A stretch of 64,000 nt of DNA from Microvirga lupini (lineage in GTDB: Bacteria; Pseudomonadota; Alphaproteobacteria; Rhizobiales; Beijerinckiaceae), in the NCBI RefSeq assembly GCF_014191055.1, contig NZ_JACHWB010000001.1, positions 835,875 through 899,874 on the forward strand. Reading direction: 5' to 3'. Position numbers and translations under genes: made by a program. The notes below the pieces were generated by a model. It saw only the letters and a list, made by a program, of their open reading frames with translations. It ran no database searches and had not been told where the DNA came from. The number at the start of each line of letters is the position of its first letter. Within the stretch, counting starts at the first letter, position 1. Below are positions 62,259 through 64,000 of the stretch, in pieces.

Positions 62259-63284
62259 ATGCGTCGTGGGTTAGTTGCGTTTTTTGCCCTATCGCTCATT
62301 GGGCTCGGAGTCACCGGTTGCGGACTGTTTCGGTTCGAGCAGCGTGAGCCTTGGCGCGCGCAGGCCGAGGAGGCTTGCCTCTCGCAGCGGCTCGTGCAGC
62401 CTTCCGCCTACATGGCCCTGAGCTCCAAGATCGAGGGCCCCGGCGTCTGCGGCATGGATTATCCGTTCAAGGTTTCCGCCTTCAACAATGGCGCCGTCGG
62501 CCTGAAGTCGAAGGTGACGCTTGCCTGCCCGATCATTCCGCAGATCGATACCTGGATCGACGAGATCGTGAGGCCCGCCGCGAAGATGTACTTCGGCGTC
62601 CCGCTCGCCGACATCAAGGCAGGCTCCTATTCCTGCCGTCCCCGTAACAACCAGAGGGGCGCCAAGCTTTCCGAGCATTCCTTCGGCAATGCCCTCGACA
62701 TTATGGGCTTTGCCCTGATCGACGGACGGGAGGTATCGGTGGTCAACGGCTGGCGGAGCCGGGATCCTGCCGAGCAGGAATTCCTGCGCGAGGTCTTCGT
62801 CGGCGCCTGCCGCTACTTCACGACGGTTCTGGGGCCGGGCTCCGATGCCTTCCACTACGATCACCTCCACCTCGATCTGGCGCGACACGACCCCAGAGGG
62901 CAGCGGCGCATCTGCAAGCCGATCCTGAAGTTTGCGCCGCGAATCGATCCCGAGAAGAGCCAGGAGGTGCTCCAGAGCGCGGCCGCAGCGGGCGATCTGG
63001 CCCCGGTGGATCTCGAGCAGGACGTGCCGGAAGGCGAGGCCTACATCCCGCCTGCGCCCCCGCCGCCAGCCCCAAATCTGTCGGCTCCGGTGGCTCCGGC
63101 ACAGCGCTATTCGTCCTCGAACGGCTATGCGGCCGATCTGCCCGGCTCGGGCGCCTCGAGCGGTTCACCGCCTCCGTCCAATCTGCCGCCCGGCCGGCTT
63201 CCGGAGCAGACCTATGCTCCACCTCGGCCTCAGACGCGTCCGGCCAATGCGCCGATGATGCTGAACCGACACGCTCTTTATTAA
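62259..63284 (+). CDS. Extensin-like domain lipoprotein (M15-type fold)
   Basis: This protein of 341 residues has a lipoprotein signal (GLGVTGC). The extensin-like C-terminal domain covers about residues 35-225, with KLSEHSFGNALDIMGF and FHYDHLHLDLAR, the His/Asp metal pattern shared with M15 peptidases. A Pro-rich tail follows (about 255-341). It is likely an envelope peptidoglycan-related protein. The function is not established. Confidence 0.82.
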   Translation: MRRGLVAFFALSLIGLGVTGCGLFRFEQREPWRAQAEEACLSQRLVQPSAYMALSSKIEGPGVCGMDYPFKVSAFNNGAVGLKSKVTLACPIIPQIDTWIDEIVRPAAKMYFGVPLADIKAGSYSCRPRNNQRGAKLSEHSFGNALDIMGFALIDGREVSVVNGWRSRDPAEQEFLREVFVGACRYFTTVLGPGSDAFHYDHLHLDLARHDPRGQRRICKPILKFAPRIDPEKSQEVLQSAAAAGDLAPVDLEQDVPEGEAYIPPAPPPPAPNLSAPVAPAQRYSSSNGYAADLPGSGASSGSPPPSNLPPGRLPEQTYAPPRPQTRPANAPMMLNRHALY

Positions 63285-63366
63285 ACCACAAGCGGAGCCT
63301 TGACCTTCTCGGGCTTCGCCCACATGGTCGATGGAACACAATCCGAAGACCTGTTGGAGCATCCGA

Positions 63367-63798
63367 ATGAAGTGGCTGGCGGCTTTCATCTCCTGCATGA
63401 TGTTGAGCGCACCTGCGATGGCCCGTGAGGTCACGCCGGCAGAGCGTCGGGAGGAGCCTTTCGATGCCTCGCTGCCGGCCTGTGCCGATCCGTCCGTGCT
63501 CCAGGACATCAGTGCGAACTTCGCTCACAAGGAAGGTCTATACTGGAACTCCAATCTCCAGATCGTCTCCTTCGAGCGGGTGCAGCAGGTCGCCTGGCGC
63601 CCCTGGGGTCTCGACTACATTCCCCGCCGCTACTGCACGGGCACCGTGCTGGTCTCCGACGGCTACAGGCACAAGATCAATTTCTCGATCCGCGAGGATC
63701 TCGGCTTCATCGGCATTGGCTGGGATACGGAGGCCTGCGTGGACGGCTTTGACCGCCACTATGCCTTCGCGCCCCATTGTAAGCAGGCCGCTCCTTGA
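63367..63798 (+). CDS. Small exported protein, unknown
   Basis: This 143-residue protein has a signal peptide (MKWLAAFISCMMLSAPAMA) and four Cys in the mature part. Recognisable segments are YWNSNLQIVSFERVQQ, YIPRRYCTGTVLVSDG and FIGIGWDTEACVDGFDRHY. The family is unnamed to me. Its TGA overlaps the TTG start of the ribonuclease gene, so the two are co-translated. Confidence 0.72.
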   Translation: MKWLAAFISCMMLSAPAMAREVTPAERREEPFDASLPACADPSVLQDISANFAHKEGLYWNSNLQIVSFERVQQVAWRPWGLDYIPRRYCTGTVLVSDGYRHKINFSIREDLGFIGIGWDTEACVDGFDRHYAFAPHCKQAAP

Positions 63799-64000
63799 TC
63801 CTGCGTTGGTGCCTCTCTTTTGCGGGCGCCTGCTTTCTCTTGCTCTCTCCCACGGCGGCCCAAGGACCGCGGGAGGCGAGGGGCGCCCCCACGGGGCAGT
63901 TCGACTTCTACGTGCTCGCACTCTCCTGGTCGCCGGGCTTCTGCGAGAACAGCGGCAGCCGCAGCCGGCAATGCGACAGCGGCAGCGGACTGGGTTTCGT
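63795..64000 (+). CDS. Ribonuclease T2 family protein (5' part only)
   Basis: This is the start of a secreted ribonuclease, cut by the window edge. The signal peptide is followed by FDFYVLALSWSPGFCEN and GSGLGFV, the N-terminal pattern of RNase T2, just before the first catalytic histidine motif. It starts with TTG, overlapping the previous stop (TTGA). The catalytic motifs lie outside the window. Confidence 0.8.
   Translation, partial: MILRWCLSFAGACFLLLSPTAAQGPREARGAPTGQFDFYVLALSWSPGFCENSGSRSRQCDSGSGLGF

Overview
The window looks like chromosomal DNA of a high-GC alphaproteobacterium in the Hyphomicrobiales (Rhizobiales). The Methylobacteriaceae/Microvirga/Bosea neighbourhood is the best guess. 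The supporting evidence is a membrane-bound ferritin MbfA with a perfect Irr box, GGAAC-N16-CGTT (EcfG-type) stress promoters, an alphaproteobacterial LexA box (GTTC-N7-GTTC), an fbcFBC-type cytochrome bc1 operon, a DUF1285 gene, and rhizobial-type palindromic intergenic repeats. The genus is an inference. No rRNA, tRNA, CRISPR array, prophage or insertion sequence was recognised.

Layout. 0.3-14 kb holds metabolic and housekeeping genes: a succinate-semialdehyde-type dehydrogenase, HAD phosphatase, glycerate 2-kinase, soluble histidine kinase, CsbD stress protein, the overlapping mrp-mobA-tusA cluster, a stress flavoprotein, a sugar dehydrogenase with its cytochrome c, pncB-pxpA, and a haloacetate-dehalogenase-like hydrolase. 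14-19.3 kb carries a polar amino-acid ABC transporter with two tandem, mosaic substrate-binding proteins. 19.4-24.7 kb has an FAH hydrolase, a glycine-zipper DUF4142 protein, a phosphoesterase, MbfA, a NUDIX and a GNAT protein. 24.7-31.6 kb is a MoxR-DUF58-DUF4159-amidotransferase-like operon. 31.8-34.5 kb is a tightly overlapping DUF1285/NUDIX/DUF6111/CCA-transferase cluster, followed by 760 bp without genes that hold repeats and an orphan SOS promoter.

35.2-43.2 kb encodes coproporphyrinogen oxidase, TrmL, the cytochrome bc1 complex, a 2H-phosphoesterase-like protein, purine salvage (mtnP, apt) and a double MaoC protein. 43.3-46.5 kb is a 1072-residue RTX protein with a sugar-dehydrogenase propeller. 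46.6-55.3 kb contains endonuclease V, a frameshifted DoxX-like gene, truncated haemoglobin, ychF, pth, rplY, prs and a BenE-type transporter. 55.5-57.9 kb is a second RTX/cadherin protein. 58-61.4 kb contains uvrC-pgsA-moaD-moaE. The end holds small exported proteins, an extensin-like lipoprotein and the start of a ribonuclease T2 gene cut by the window edge.

The observations most worth checking are the orphan LexA-box promoter, the Irr box, the EcfG promoter before the DUF4142 gene with its duplicated glycine-zipper insertion, the mosaic binding-protein pair, the sugar-dehydrogenase-RTX fusion, and two homopolymer frameshifts (doxX-like, hemF). I found no wholly new multi-gene system; most of the window is ordinary core genome.
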